Below, piece after piece: positions 33,867 through 40,457 of a stretch of 44,753 nt of DNA. Within the stretch, counting starts at the first letter, position 1; each line of letters begins with the position of its first letter. The stretch is from Chloroflexota bacterium (GTDB lineage: Bacteria; Chloroflexota; Anaerolineae; Anaerolineales; Villigracilaceae). Below the pieces are notes generated by a model. The model saw nothing but the letters and a program-made list of their open reading frames with translations. It had not been told where the DNA came from and did not search any database. Made by a program: the position numbers and the translations under genes. Location: assembly GCA_013388795.1 (NCBI GenBank), contig JACAEP010000233.1, positions 1-44,753 of the forward strand, given 5' to 3'.

Positions 33867-34436
33867 CTACGCTTCGTTCTTCGCGTCAGCCTGAACGGGT
33901 TTCTCTTTCTTCTTTGCCGCCCCAGGTTTGGCAGGCGCCATCACCACCAGCATGGTGCGTCCTTCCATTTGCGGCGGGACTTCGATGACGGCGATATCAG
34001 CCAGGTCGGCGGCGATCTCTTTCAGGTCTTCGAGCGCGATTTCGGGGTAATCCATTTCGCGTCCGCGGAATTTGATTGTCACACGGACCTTGTGTCCCTG
34101 AAGGAGCCAGCGGCGGGCATCATCCACCTTGAAGCCGCGGTGGGCTTCATTAGTCTTTGGGCGCAGACGGATCTCTTTAACTTCGATCTTGGTCTGAGCC
34201 TTTTTGGCTTCGCGTTCCTTTTTTGCCTTTTCGTAGATGAACTTGCCAAAATCCATCACACGGCAGACGGGTGGGTTCGCTCCAGGCGAGACCTCTACGA
34301 GGTCTAATTCCGCTTCGCGTGCGATCTTCAAGGCTTCCTTGATGCCGACAACACCTATGTTGCCGCCATCCGGACCAATCAGGCGCACTTCCGCAACGCG
34401 GATGCCCTCATTTACTCGAAACTCGTTGGCGCTTAT
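33867..34436 (-). CDS. infC: Translation initiation factor IF-3 (probable ATA start codon)
   Basis: IF-3 binds the 30S subunit, checks initiator tRNA pairing and keeps subunits apart. The recognisable protein begins FRVNEGIRVAEVRLIGPDGGN and contains LVEVSPGANPPVCRVMDFGKF, IRLRPKTNEAHRGFKVDDARR and RGREMDYPEIALEDL, ending in an Ala/Lys-rich tail. The first usual start codon is GTG 34388, which would delete the conserved NEGIR segment. Upstream in frame to the stop near 34496 there is no ATG, GTG or TTG. The codon ATA at 34436-34434 lies six bases after AGAGGAG (SD) and gives 189 residues, a normal length. E. coli infC uses AUU for autoregulation, so a non-canonical start is credible. An upstream in-frame ATT (about 34469) is the alternative. 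Confidence 0.9.
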   Translation of the reverse strand: MSANEFRVNEGIRVAEVRLIGPDGGNIGVVGIKEALKIAREAELDLVEVSPGANPPVCRVMDFGKFIYEKAKKEREAKKAQTKIEVKEIRLRPKTNEAHRGFKVDDARRWLLQGHKVRVTIKFRGREMDYPEIALEDLKEIAADLADIAVIEVPPQMEGRTMLVVMAPAKPGAAKKKEKPVQADAKNEA

Positions 34437-34450
34437 ATGCTTCTCCTCTT
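34437..34450 (-). promoter_or_regulatory. Ribosome binding site deciding the infC start
   Basis: Minus-strand AAGAGGAG followed by six bases and then ATA (34436-34434). A small leader hairpin CCAGC/GCTGG (34470-34484) lies just upstream. These are the only start signals compatible with a complete IF-3 N-terminus. Confidence 0.65.
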
Positions 34451-34498
34451 GCTGATAGACAAAACAAATCCAGCTCTTGGCTGGTTTTTAGCGGGCGA

Positions 34499-34528
34499 AT
34501 GATACCATGAAGGCGGGTGAGTCGTCAA
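34499..34528 (-). promoter_or_regulatory. Promoter of infC-rpmI-rplT
   Basis: Minus-strand TTGACG (complement 34523-34528), 18-base spacer, TATCAT (34499-34504). The leader would be about 55 bases, too short for an elaborate L20 leader pseudoknot. Confidence 0.55.
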
Positions 34529-34584
34529 CGAAAACGTCTCCGGCTGGCGGCCCGGTTTGGTTGAGGAGAATGGTCAAAGTCAAG

Positions 34585-34615
34585 AAAAGAGCCGGGTTTT
34601 TAATCCGACTCTTTT
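34585..34615 (-). terminator. trxA terminator
   Basis: Imperfect stem: AAAAGAG (34585-34591) with 34609-34615, one mismatch, then CGG/CCG. The T-rich downstream stretch on the minus strand is short. Confidence 0.65.
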
Positions 34616-34619
34616 TGTG

Positions 34620-34943
34620 TTACACATGCGGGGTGACTTTGGCTGCGATCTTGTCTTTTGGGGTGTAGCCGGTAAGACGTTCTTTTAGTTCGCCGCCTTT
34701 GAAGAGGATGAGGGTGGGAATGCCCATTACGCCGTACTGCATCATGATGTTGGGGTTCTGGTCGGCGTCGAGTTTGACGACCTTGACTTTGCCGTTCCAT
34801 TCGCCTGCAAGCTGTTCGACGATGGGCGCGATCATTTTACACGGCTGGCACCAGTCTGCCGTAAAATCTACCAAGACGGGGGTTTGTGAACTGATGACTT
34901 CTTCCTGGAAGTCGGCTTCGGTTACATATTTGACTGAACTCAT
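34620..34943 (-). CDS. trxA: Thioredoxin
   Basis: A 107-residue thioredoxin, a cytosolic disulfide reductase for enzymes such as ribonucleotide reductase. The active site is WCQPCK near 31-36; Gln replaces the common Gly of WCGPC, a variation seen in some thioredoxins that may shift the redox potential. Other fixed features: VLVDFTADWC, the cis-proline segment GIPTLILFKGG and LDADQNPNI. ATG 34943 follows GGAGG by about six bases. It is monocistronic, between its terminator and a repeat-bearing spacer. Confidence 0.95.
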   Translation of the reverse strand: MSSVKYVTEADFQEEVISSQTPVLVDFTADWCQPCKMIAPIVEQLAGEWNGKVKVVKLDADQNPNIMMQYGVMGIPTLILFKGGELKERLTGYTPKDKIAAKVTPHV

Positions 34944-35028
34944 GGTTGCCTCCGCTCATTTGGATGGGGTATCACTTTCTTTAATTACCTCACCTTACGC
35001 AGTTTATGTCGGGCTTCAAAACCAAATG

Positions 35029-35067
35029 GACCGCTGATCGCAGAACAGCGGCCTGCCGTCTGCGGTC
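35029..35067. repeat. Intergenic inverted repeat, GACCGC family (copy 1)
   Basis: Imperfect inverted repeat with outer arms GACCGCTGATCGCAG and CTGCCGTCTGCGGTC (12 of 15 positions pair), upstream of trxA. Related in sequence to 35310-35361 and 44652-44705. Confidence 0.6.
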
Positions 35068-35116
35068 AGCGCGCAAGGAAAACGCAGATGTCATAAGGGG
35101 AGTTTGTTACTTCGCG

Positions 35117-35145
35117 TTGACGTCAGTATCCTGTCGTGATAGAAT
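35117..35145 (+). promoter_or_regulatory. tRNA-Lys promoter
   Basis: TTGACG (35117-35122), 17-base spacer, TAGAAT (35140-35145); predicted start near 35152, 12 bases before the mature tRNA. Confidence 0.75.
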
Positions 35146-35163
35146 GCAACCCGCTTTAGCGAT

Positions 35164-35235
35164 GGGCGCGTAGCTCAATGGCAGAGCAGCGGCCTTTTAA
35201 GCCGTTTGTTGAGGGTTCGATCCCCTCCGCGCTCA
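35164..35235 (+). tRNA. tRNA-Lys (anticodon UUU)
   Basis: Full cloverleaf: acceptor GGGCGCG pairs with CGCGCTC (one G-U), D-stem GCTC/GAGC, anticodon stem GCGGC/GCCGT around loop CTTTTAA with anticodon TTT, T-arm GAGGG-TTCGATC-CCCTC and discriminator A. The CCA end is not fully encoded (CACA follows, with A73 counted as the first A). It stands alone between its promoter and terminator. Confidence 0.95.
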
Positions 35236-35236
35236 C

Positions 35237-35270
35237 AATCCCTCACTAATGTGAGGGATTTTTTTTATTT
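35237..35270 (+). terminator. tRNA-Lys terminator
   Basis: Perfect 10-bp stem AATCCCTCAC (35237-35246) with 35251-35260, loop TAAT, followed by a long T run. Confidence 0.92.
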
Positions 35271-35277
35271 TTGGGGG

Positions 35278-35384
35278 CTTATGCAAAATCATTGGCCGCT
35301 TCAGTAATTGACCGCCGACCACAGACCATAGACTATAGACCGCGGCCCGCCGTCGGCGGTCATATTTTGGGAGTTTTGCGTAAG
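35278..35384. repeat. Intergenic element with CTTATGCAAAA inverted ends
   Basis: About 107 bp bounded by CTTATGCAAAA (35278-35288) and TTTTGCGTAAG (35374-35384), 10 of 11 positions complementary. Inside is a second inverted repeat at 35310-35361 (copy 2 of the GACCGC family, outer arms ACCGCCGAC/GTCGGCGGT). It has no coding potential. It and the following MITE-like element occupy most of the 341-base gene-free stretch 35236-35576. Confidence 0.55.
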
Positions 35385-35419
35385 TCCTGTTTTTAATCCT
35401 TTGTTTTTGATTTTCTTTA

Positions 35420-35540
35420 TGCTCTGTTGCAAACACTCTCAAACTCTGTCGCTGCGAGCAAAGCGAAACAGTCTTCCTGCCAGCGCGGGGATGGCTTCGC
35501 CGCTTGCGGCGGCTCGCAATGACATCCTTGCAACAGAGCA
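35420..35540. mobile_element. MITE-like element, 121 bp, 13-bp terminal inverted repeats, 9-bp flanking duplication
   Basis: TGCTCTGTTGCAA (35420-35432) and its exact complement (35528-35540) bound the element. The same nine bases, TTTTCTTTA, lie immediately outside on both sides (35411-35419 and 35541-35549), as expected for a target-site duplication. The interior is G/C-rich, with a hairpin GCCGCTTGCGGCGGC region and, on the minus strand, GTCATTGCGAG, a motif typical of dispersed bacterial intergenic repeats. No transposase frame is present, so it would need one in trans. Confidence 0.8.
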
Positions 35541-35576
35541 TTTTCTTTACAGTAAACTCATAGGGAGGAACCTGCT

Positions 35577-36068
35577 ATGAAGCTTGAAACCATCATCCGC
35601 GAACCCAAAATGTAAAACGCCCTTTCTAAACCGCATAACGGCTTGTTGCATGCGACATGGCTGGTATTCAAGCGAAGCCCTACGACGCTTTTCAAAGTAT
35701 TGGCGCAGCTCCGCTTGAGACCACTCATCGAGTCGCTTGAAATGGCTCAATGGGCATTCTTCTCGAATGATTTTCCAAAAGAGCAATTGCTGAAATATCA
35801 TGCCAAAATGAGCGACGAGTCATTTTGCATGTTCATCGAACTGCTGGGGCTGAAGATTGCCAATCCGAAGAAAGTTAAAGCCCCCTTACTTATCCTCGGC
35901 GCGGAAAATGACACAGTCATTCTGCCGGTGGATGTTCATAAGACGGCGCGAGCTTACAACATCTTAGCCGAAATTTTCCCAAACATGGCGCACGATATGA
36001 TGCTCGAAAAAGGCTGGACGTCTGTGGCTGAGAGAATTATGGGATGGTTGAGAGAAAAGGGGGATTAA
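35577..36068 (+). pseudogene. Decayed alpha/beta hydrolase (internal deletion)
   Basis: An AGGGAGG Shine-Dalgarno precedes ATG 35577, which opens a 12-codon frame (KLETIIREPKM) ending in TAA at 35613. The same frame continues after the stop as a hydrolase C-terminal half (PHNGLLHATWLVFKRSP, then KAPLLILGAENDTVILP, holding the usual acid, and NMAHDMMLEKGW, holding the usual His), to the stop at 36068. The oxyanion hole and the Gly-x-Ser-x-Gly nucleophile segment, about 100-150 residues, are missing. An internal deletion is the simplest explanation. The 141-residue remnant could still be translated from ATG 35643 but cannot be a working hydrolase. Confidence 0.75.
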
Positions 36069-36127
36069 GTGACTGGGGACAAGGGACTAGGATAACCTCA
36101 TCGCTTGCACTTGCCACTTATCACTTT

Positions 36128-36877
36128 CTATCCCCATCGAACGGCTTCACATCGTTCGCAATCGGGACGAGCGCATAACAACGAATAGGCATCTTCATGA
36201 ATTTTATTGACGACTGATCTTAACAAATCATTGACCGGAATGGCTTGGATAATCAAGCCGTTCGCCTCGGCTTGACGAGTAAAGGGCTTGAGGGTGAGAC
36301 CAATGGCATTGAAGCCTTCCGGGTCGCCGGGGAAGTGTGGGCATTCCACCACGCCATGTTCCGTCCGCGCCCAACGGATGAATTGCATGCGCCCCGCCAG
36401 TTTTTCACCATAATGAATGCTGAAATTGACGCGCTGGTCCATGCCGACGAGCAGAATGACGCCATCTTCTTCTGTAAGCGATGCGATTGGTGCGTAGACG
36501 TTGGACAGGGTTTGAGAATGGATGACGGCATCTGCGTGGATGCCGGAAAATGAAAAGACGGGGTGAATGGAGCGTTTTGCTTTGGAATGCCCACGCACGA
36601 GTTCAGGGAAGGCGCCAAAGGCTTCATCTGCGGGTGTGGATGGCGTGAAGACTTGCGCCAAAGAGCTCACATCTGCTTTGGAGTGGGCGGGGTGATACTC
36701 CAATGGCAGCAGGGTTGCAGGTGTAAAGGTTGGGGTGATAAATCCGCTGGTGGTTTCGAGCAGGGAGGTGAGCAAGGAGTCTGCGTCTACGAGCGGGGAG
36801 GCGTGAACCAGGACAAGGCGTTTTCTCAGGCTCAGGTCGGAGAGAGCAGGTGTGAGGTCAGAAAAAGCGGCGGGCAT
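36128..36877 (-). CDS. AAC(3)-type antibiotic acetyltransferase family protein
   Basis: A 249-residue protein with the fold of aminoglycoside 3-N-acetyltransferases, which transfer acetyl from acetyl-CoA. Family segments: LVLVHASPLVDADSLLTSLLE near 21-41, FGAFPELVRGHSKAKRSIHPVFSFSGIHAD, whose central SIHPVFSF is typical, VYAPIASLTEEDGVILLVGMD and FSIHYGEKLAG (in place of the usual H-x-AE). The C-terminus has several cysteines (LLCARPDCERCEAV), unusual for resistance enzymes. It is nine bases after an enoyl-CoA hydratase gene and has no Shine-Dalgarno, so it is translationally coupled. A resistance function is not shown; related chromosomal proteins probably act on other amines. Confidence 0.8.
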   Translation of the reverse strand: MPAAFSDLTPALSDLSLRKRLVLVHASPLVDADSLLTSLLETTSGFITPTFTPATLLPLEYHPAHSKADVSSLAQVFTPSTPADEAFGAFPELVRGHSKAKRSIHPVFSFSGIHADAVIHSQTLSNVYAPIASLTEEDGVILLVGMDQRVNFSIHYGEKLAGRMQFIRWARTEHGVVECPHFPGDPEGFNAIGLTLKPFTRQAEANGLIIQAIPVNDLLRSVVNKIHEDAYSLLCARPDCERCEAVRWG

Positions 36878-36886
36878 TTCGTCGAT

Positions 36887-37660
36887 CTATTTCCCTTTCC
36901 AATTCGGTTTGCGTTTTTCGATGAAGGCTTTCATGCCTTCCTTTTGATCTTCGGTTGCGAACAATGGATAGAAGTTGCGCTTCTCGACGGCGAGACCTTC
37001 GGTAAGTGTGGTTTCAAACGCGGCATTGACGGCATCCTTCGCCATGCGGACGGCGATGGGCGCGCGTGAGGCGATCTCTTCGGCAAAGGCAACGGCGGCA
37101 TCGAGGTAGCCTTCCACAGCCACAATGCGATTGACCAGACCAAATTGCAGGGCTTCTTGCGCGGTGAGCGTGCGATTGTTGATGACCATTTCCATGGCGA
37201 GATGTTTGCCAACCAGGCGAGCCAGACGCTGCGTGCCGCCCGCGCCGGGGATGATGCCAATGGTGATCTCCGGCTGACCGAACCTTGCCGACTCACTTGC
37301 CACAACCATATCGCACGAAAGGACGAACTCACAGCCGCCGCCAAGCGCCCAACCCGAAACTGCGGCAATGACCGGTTTGCGAATGCCGCGGATGCGATTC
37401 CAAACTTCTACACGTTCTTCCGTGACCATTTGGATATAGGATGCTTCGGACATTTCTTTGATGTCGGCTCCGGCGGCGAAGGCTTTCTCGTTGCCAGTGA
37501 CGATGATCGCGCCGACGTGCTCGTCTTTATCGAAGGTTTCCAGTGCATCGAAGACTTCGCCCAGCATGGCGAGGTTGAATGCGTTCATGGCTTGGGGTCG
37601 GTTCAATTGCGCAATGCCCACGCGTCCGCGGGTTTCGGTCAGGATGGTGGTATAGGTCAT
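36887..37660 (-). CDS. Enoyl-CoA hydratase/isomerase family protein
   Basis: A 257-residue crotonase-fold enzyme, normal length. The CoA-binding/oxyanion segments are KAFAAGADIKEM near 60-71 and SGWALGGGCEFVLSCDMV near 102-119, and the two catalytic glutamates expected in hydratases are present (GGGCE and QPEITIGIIPGAGGTQRL). It probably hydrates short-chain trans-2-enoyl-CoA in fatty-acid or amino-acid breakdown. GGAGG precedes ATG 37660. It is first in a two-gene operon with the AAC(3)-like gene; other beta-oxidation genes are not in the window. Confidence 0.93.
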   Translation of the reverse strand: MTYTTILTETRGRVGIAQLNRPQAMNAFNLAMLGEVFDALETFDKDEHVGAIIVTGNEKAFAAGADIKEMSEASYIQMVTEERVEVWNRIRGIRKPVIAAVSGWALGGGCEFVLSCDMVVASESARFGQPEITIGIIPGAGGTQRLARLVGKHLAMEMVINNRTLTAQEALQFGLVNRIVAVEGYLDAAVAFAEEIASRAPIAVRMAKDAVNAAFETTLTEGLAVEKRNFYPLFATEDQKEGMKAFIEKRKPNWKGK

Positions 37661-37770
37661 GGTTTCCTCCAGGTGGCGTAGAACCCGTCTGCAGACTTGT
37701 CTACGGTGTTGATTGCCGATTATAAATGATGAAACTCGTGCTGTATAATTTGGCGAAATTGGAGACTATC

Positions 37771-38514
37771 ATGATTTTTCCCGAGTGGACAACAACCGAC
37801 ATCATCTTATATGCTTTTTTGGCTCTCATGGCGATTGGCGTTGCGCCTGCCGAGTATTTTGGTCAATCCATGATGTATTACAGTAAATTCCGCAGTGTGG
37901 GCGGAATTCCGACCCGTATCAGCATGTTTATTCTGTATTTCACGCCCATCCTTGCGCTGCTCGTCTCGGCGCGCGGGTATCTTGGCAGCGCAAACCTGAT
38001 TCAATGGATCGTATTTGGTTCGGTTTTTATGCACTTCGCCAAGCGTGTGCTCGAGTCTTTGTTCCTGCATAAATATTCCGGCAATGCAGGCGCGCTCACC
38101 ACCCTGCTGATTGCCATTTTTTATTCGTCTGCCGCGTATCTCATCGGCTGGTTGAATCAAAATCCAATTGCCTTTGTGGATGTGTGGTTTGGGCTGGGCA
38201 TTGTATTTTTCTTGACGGGCCTGTCTGGCAACTTTTACCATCACAAACTGTTGGCCGATCTGCGTAAGAACTCGCTTGATTACTTCATCCCAAAAGGCGG
38301 ATGGTTCGAGTACGTCGTCTGCCCGCATTACCTGTTCGAGATTGTCACCTGGCTGGGCGTGGCGCTGCTCTCGCGCCATCTGGGCGCGTGGTTGATCCTG
38401 CTCTTTGTCATTTCCTATCTATCGGCGCGCAGCCTTCGCACGCTCACGTGGTATCATGAAAAATTCAAAGACTTCCCCAAGGATAGGAAGGCGATCCTGC
38501 CTTTTATTCTGTAA
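37771..38514 (+). CDS. Steroid 5-alpha-reductase-like membrane protein
   Basis: A 247-residue membrane protein with six to seven helices. The C-terminal part carries the features of the 3-oxo-5-alpha-steroid 4-dehydrogenase family: GNFYHHKLLADLRK, IPKGGWFEYVVCPHYLFEI and the ending WYHEKFKDFPKDRKAILPF, which bind NADPH in homologues. In bacteria the substrate is rarely known (steroid, polyprenol or lipid double bond). ATG 37771 is preferred because GGAG lies seven bases before it and a TATAAT box (37744-37749) gives a 15-base leader; the longer frame from 37726 would start upstream of that box. The next gene follows after 21 bases. Confidence 0.85.
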   Translation: MIFPEWTTTDIILYAFLALMAIGVAPAEYFGQSMMYYSKFRSVGGIPTRISMFILYFTPILALLVSARGYLGSANLIQWIVFGSVFMHFAKRVLESLFLHKYSGNAGALTTLLIAIFYSSAAYLIGWLNQNPIAFVDVWFGLGIVFFLTGLSGNFYHHKLLADLRKNSLDYFIPKGGWFEYVVCPHYLFEIVTWLGVALLSRHLGAWLILLFVISYLSARSLRTLTWYHEKFKDFPKDRKAILPFIL

Positions 38515-38535
38515 TCTTAATGCGTGGAGAAAAAT

Positions 38536-38934
38536 ATGGAATTACTGCTCATCATTCACTCTCACACCCGCTGGCTGATTCTGCTCGTGGCGGTCATTGC
38601 CATCGTTAAATTTGCCATTGGCTGGCTGCGAGGCGGCGTCTTCAAAGGCATGGATCGTGGTCTCGCTGCCGGGTTTAGCGGCTTGATGGATCTGCAAGTC
38701 ACCATCGGCTTAATCTTCCTGATCTGGTCGAGTCTTGTCGGCGTGCTGTTTACCCCAAACCGCATCGAACACCTCACCACCATGCTCATTGCCGCCGTGG
38801 TCGCCCACCTGCCGGCGCGTTGGAAGAATTCGCCCGACAACGTCCGCTTCCGCAACGCCTTGTTCTGTGTAGTCGGCTCACTCGCGCTGGTCTTCGTTGG
38901 CGTCGTTCGCTTGCGCGGCGGCTGGACCTGGTAA
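38536..38934 (+). CDS. Small four-helix membrane protein of unknown function
   Basis: A 132-residue protein with four predicted helices and a conserved-looking N-terminal IIHSHTRWLILLVA segment; the histidines near the start of helix 1 and in helix 3 (IEHLTTML, VAHLP) could bind a cofactor such as heme, but this is speculation. ATG 38536 has GGAG six bases upstream; the GTG at 38524 has none. It lies 21 bases after the steroid-reductase-like gene and is likely cotranscribed with it. I do not recognise a named family. Confidence 0.75.
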   Translation: MELLLIIHSHTRWLILLVAVIAIVKFAIGWLRGGVFKGMDRGLAAGFSGLMDLQVTIGLIFLIWSSLVGVLFTPNRIEHLTTMLIAAVVAHLPARWKNSPDNVRFRNALFCVVGSLALVFVGVVRLRGGWTW

Positions 38935-38942
38935 TTCAAATC

Positions 38943-38970
38943 AACAGCCTCGCACATGCGGGGCTGTTTT
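38943..38970 (+). terminator. Hairpin terminator after the small membrane protein
   Basis: Stem AACAGCC (38943-38949) with GGCTGTT (38962-38968), extended by inner CGC/GCG pairs, then TT. It ends only eight bases before the next ATG, so it may act as a partial terminator or as a translation-affecting hairpin. Confidence 0.6.
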
Positions 38971-38977
38971 GCTTAAT

Positions 38978-39565
38978 ATGAAAAAACTCATTCTTATTGG
39001 CCCCGCATTTTTTGCGATTGTCCTCATCGCGCTCACGATTCTCGATTACAAATTTTTATTCAGCCTCGGCTGGCATCCCATCCACAGCCCCACCTTCGAC
39101 TGGCCCAGCGGGCTGGCGCTTGGTCAATTTGGATGGATCATGACCGCAACCTTCATCCTAACTGGAGGCATCATGCTTCTCTTCGCCCGCCGCCTCTTTC
39201 TTAACCTCAAGCCGACTCTTGCCTCCAAACTTGGCACAACATTGATGGCGTTTGCCGGCTTATTCCTCGCCGCCCTGGCCTTCACCACCGACCCGACCAT
39301 TCGGGACTATCCCGCCACCTGGCACGGACGTTTACACGACATGTCTTTTGTATTTCTCGGTCTAACATTATTCCCCGCCATGATCGTCCTCGGCTTCGCC
39401 TTCCGCGCCGATGCCCGCTGGAAGAATTTTGCCATCTACACCTGGGGCACGCTCGCGCTGGCAGGCCCGGCATTCTTCATCAAAAGTGCAGCGTTCTACG
39501 TCTTTCTCTTTGCCATCCTGCTGTGGAACGAACTGGCAGCGCTTCGCTTGAACTCCCATTCATAA
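38978..39565 (+). CDS. DUF998-like membrane protein
   Basis: A 195-residue protein with six predicted helices. The arrangement ALGQFGWIMTATFILTG in helix 2, DPTIRDYPATWHGRLHDMSF between helices 4 and 5 (with the His-Gly-x-x-His motif) and a hydrophobic C-terminus is like DUF998 proteins, whose function is unknown. ATG 38978 was chosen as the first methionine after the hairpin; the frame extends upstream into the previous gene without support. No good Shine-Dalgarno is visible. Confidence 0.7.
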   Translation: MKKLILIGPAFFAIVLIALTILDYKFLFSLGWHPIHSPTFDWPSGLALGQFGWIMTATFILTGGIMLLFARRLFLNLKPTLASKLGTTLMAFAGLFLAALAFTTDPTIRDYPATWHGRLHDMSFVFLGLTLFPAMIVLGFAFRADARWKNFAIYTWGTLALAGPAFFIKSAAFYVFLFAILLWNELAALRLNSHS

Positions 39566-39593
39566 CCTACCCAAATCGATAGGTCTTACCCTC

Positions 39594-39620
39594 TTGACTC
39601 TGGAGGTAAGATACGATAAT
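39594..39620 (+). promoter_or_regulatory. Promoter of the MarR operon
   Basis: TTGACT (39594-39599), 15-base spacer, GATAAT (39615-39620). The spacing is short. The predicted start lies inside the palindrome that follows. Confidence 0.45.
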
Positions 39621-39652
39621 ATTTTTACATCGAAATTTTTGATGTAAAAATA
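39620..39652 (+). promoter_or_regulatory. 12-bp-arm palindrome, probable MarR operator
   Basis: TATTTTTACATC (39620-39631), nine bases, GATGTAAAAATA (39641-39652): perfect arms over the predicted transcription start and just before the marR-type gene. The inner TTACATC/GATGTAA is similar to sites of other MarR-family dimers. Confidence 0.7.
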
Positions 39653-39662
39653 AACGTGATAT

Positions 39663-40118
39663 ATGCCCACCCATTTTGAAGGCTCCCGCGCCGAGAGGCG
39701 CACCCTGGATACATTCATCAAACTCACCCGTTGTACCAACTCGGTGCTTGCCGAACTATCTGCCCGCCAAACCACCGGCGACCTGACCCCTTCTCAATTT
39801 GCCGTACTTGAAGCCTTGTACCACATAGGCTCGATGACACAAGGCGAGATCAGCAGCAAGGTGTTGAAGAGCGCCAGCAATCTCACCACCGTCATTGATA
39901 ATCTTGAACGCGACGGCTACGTCCGCCGTGAGAGGGATGGGAATGACCGCAGGGTGATCTATGTCCATTTGACAGAAGCAGGCACGAGCAAGATCGAGGC
40001 GGCGCTTCCTCATCATGTTGGCGCATTGGTGGAGATCTTCAGTGTGTTGAGCGCCTCCGAACAGGAAACGCTTGGCGAGTTGTGTAAGAAACTGGGCAAA
40101 GCCAGGGGGTTGGCGTGA
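39663..40118 (+). CDS. MarR family transcriptional regulator
   Basis: A 151-residue MarR protein of usual length. The winged helix is at about 45-110: LTPSQFAVLEALYHIGSMTQGEISSKVLKSASNLTTVIDNLERDGYVRRERDGNDRRVIYVHLTEAG in outline, with the recognition helix SASNLTTVIDNLER and wing RDGNDRRV intact. Dimerisation helices are at both ends. It probably represses its own operon through the palindrome at 39620-39652 and is released by a small ligand. GTGA overlap couples it to the DUF5519 gene. There is no strong Shine-Dalgarno. Confidence 0.93.
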   Translation: MPTHFEGSRAERRTLDTFIKLTRCTNSVLAELSARQTTGDLTPSQFAVLEALYHIGSMTQGEISSKVLKSASNLTTVIDNLERDGYVRRERDGNDRRVIYVHLTEAGTSKIEAALPHHVGALVEIFSVLSASEQETLGELCKKLGKARGLA

Positions 40119-40453
40119 GTGTGAAGGGAGCGCAGGCGCGCATAACGCAGGCGGTGACGAGTTGGGAAGGTGTGACCGTTGCCCCGCACCGCTTCGGCGG
40201 CGTGGAATATGTGATTGGCAAACGTGAAGTCGGGCACATTCATGGCGACCACATGGCGGATATTCCCTTCCCGAAGAAAGTGCGCGATGAACTGGTTGCT
40301 GCAGGGCGCGCGCAGCCGCATCACCTTTTACCGGAGACAGGCTGGATCACTTTCTATCTGCGGCAGGAAGACGATGTGGAAAAGGCAATTGAATTGTTCC
40401 GTGAAAGTTATGAGATCGCCCAAAAACAAAAAACAAAAAAATTAGAGGTATAA
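40115..40453 (+). CDS. DUF5519 ('luciferase' domain) protein
   Basis: A 112-residue protein with GTG start overlapping the MarR stop by four bases. It matches the short luciferase-family/DUF5519 proteins: TVAPHRFGGVEYVIGKREVGHIHGD, IPFPKKVRDELVAAGRAQPHHLLPETGWITFYLR and a C-terminal helix. The name is historical; no luciferase activity is implied. Conserved histidines in HIHGD and PHH could bind a ligand. It is coupled to the regulator and precedes an NmrA-type gene by four bases. Confidence 0.82.
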   Translation: MSVKGAQARITQAVTSWEGVTVAPHRFGGVEYVIGKREVGHIHGDHMADIPFPKKVRDELVAAGRAQPHHLLPETGWITFYLRQEDDVEKAIELFRESYEIAQKQKTKKLEV

Positions 40454-40457
40454 AAAC

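Noticed and set aside
33657-34307. 216-codon plus-strand frame opposite rpmI and infC
   Set aside because: Antisense to two conserved translation genes; no family features.
35643-36068. Intact small alpha/beta hydrolase
   Set aside because: The nucleophile elbow and oxyanion hole are missing and the original start lies upstream of an in-frame stop.
36128-36877. Acquired aminoglycoside resistance gene
   Set aside because: It has host-like composition, is coupled to a metabolic gene and is divergent at the His-x-x-Glu region; no integron or transposon context.
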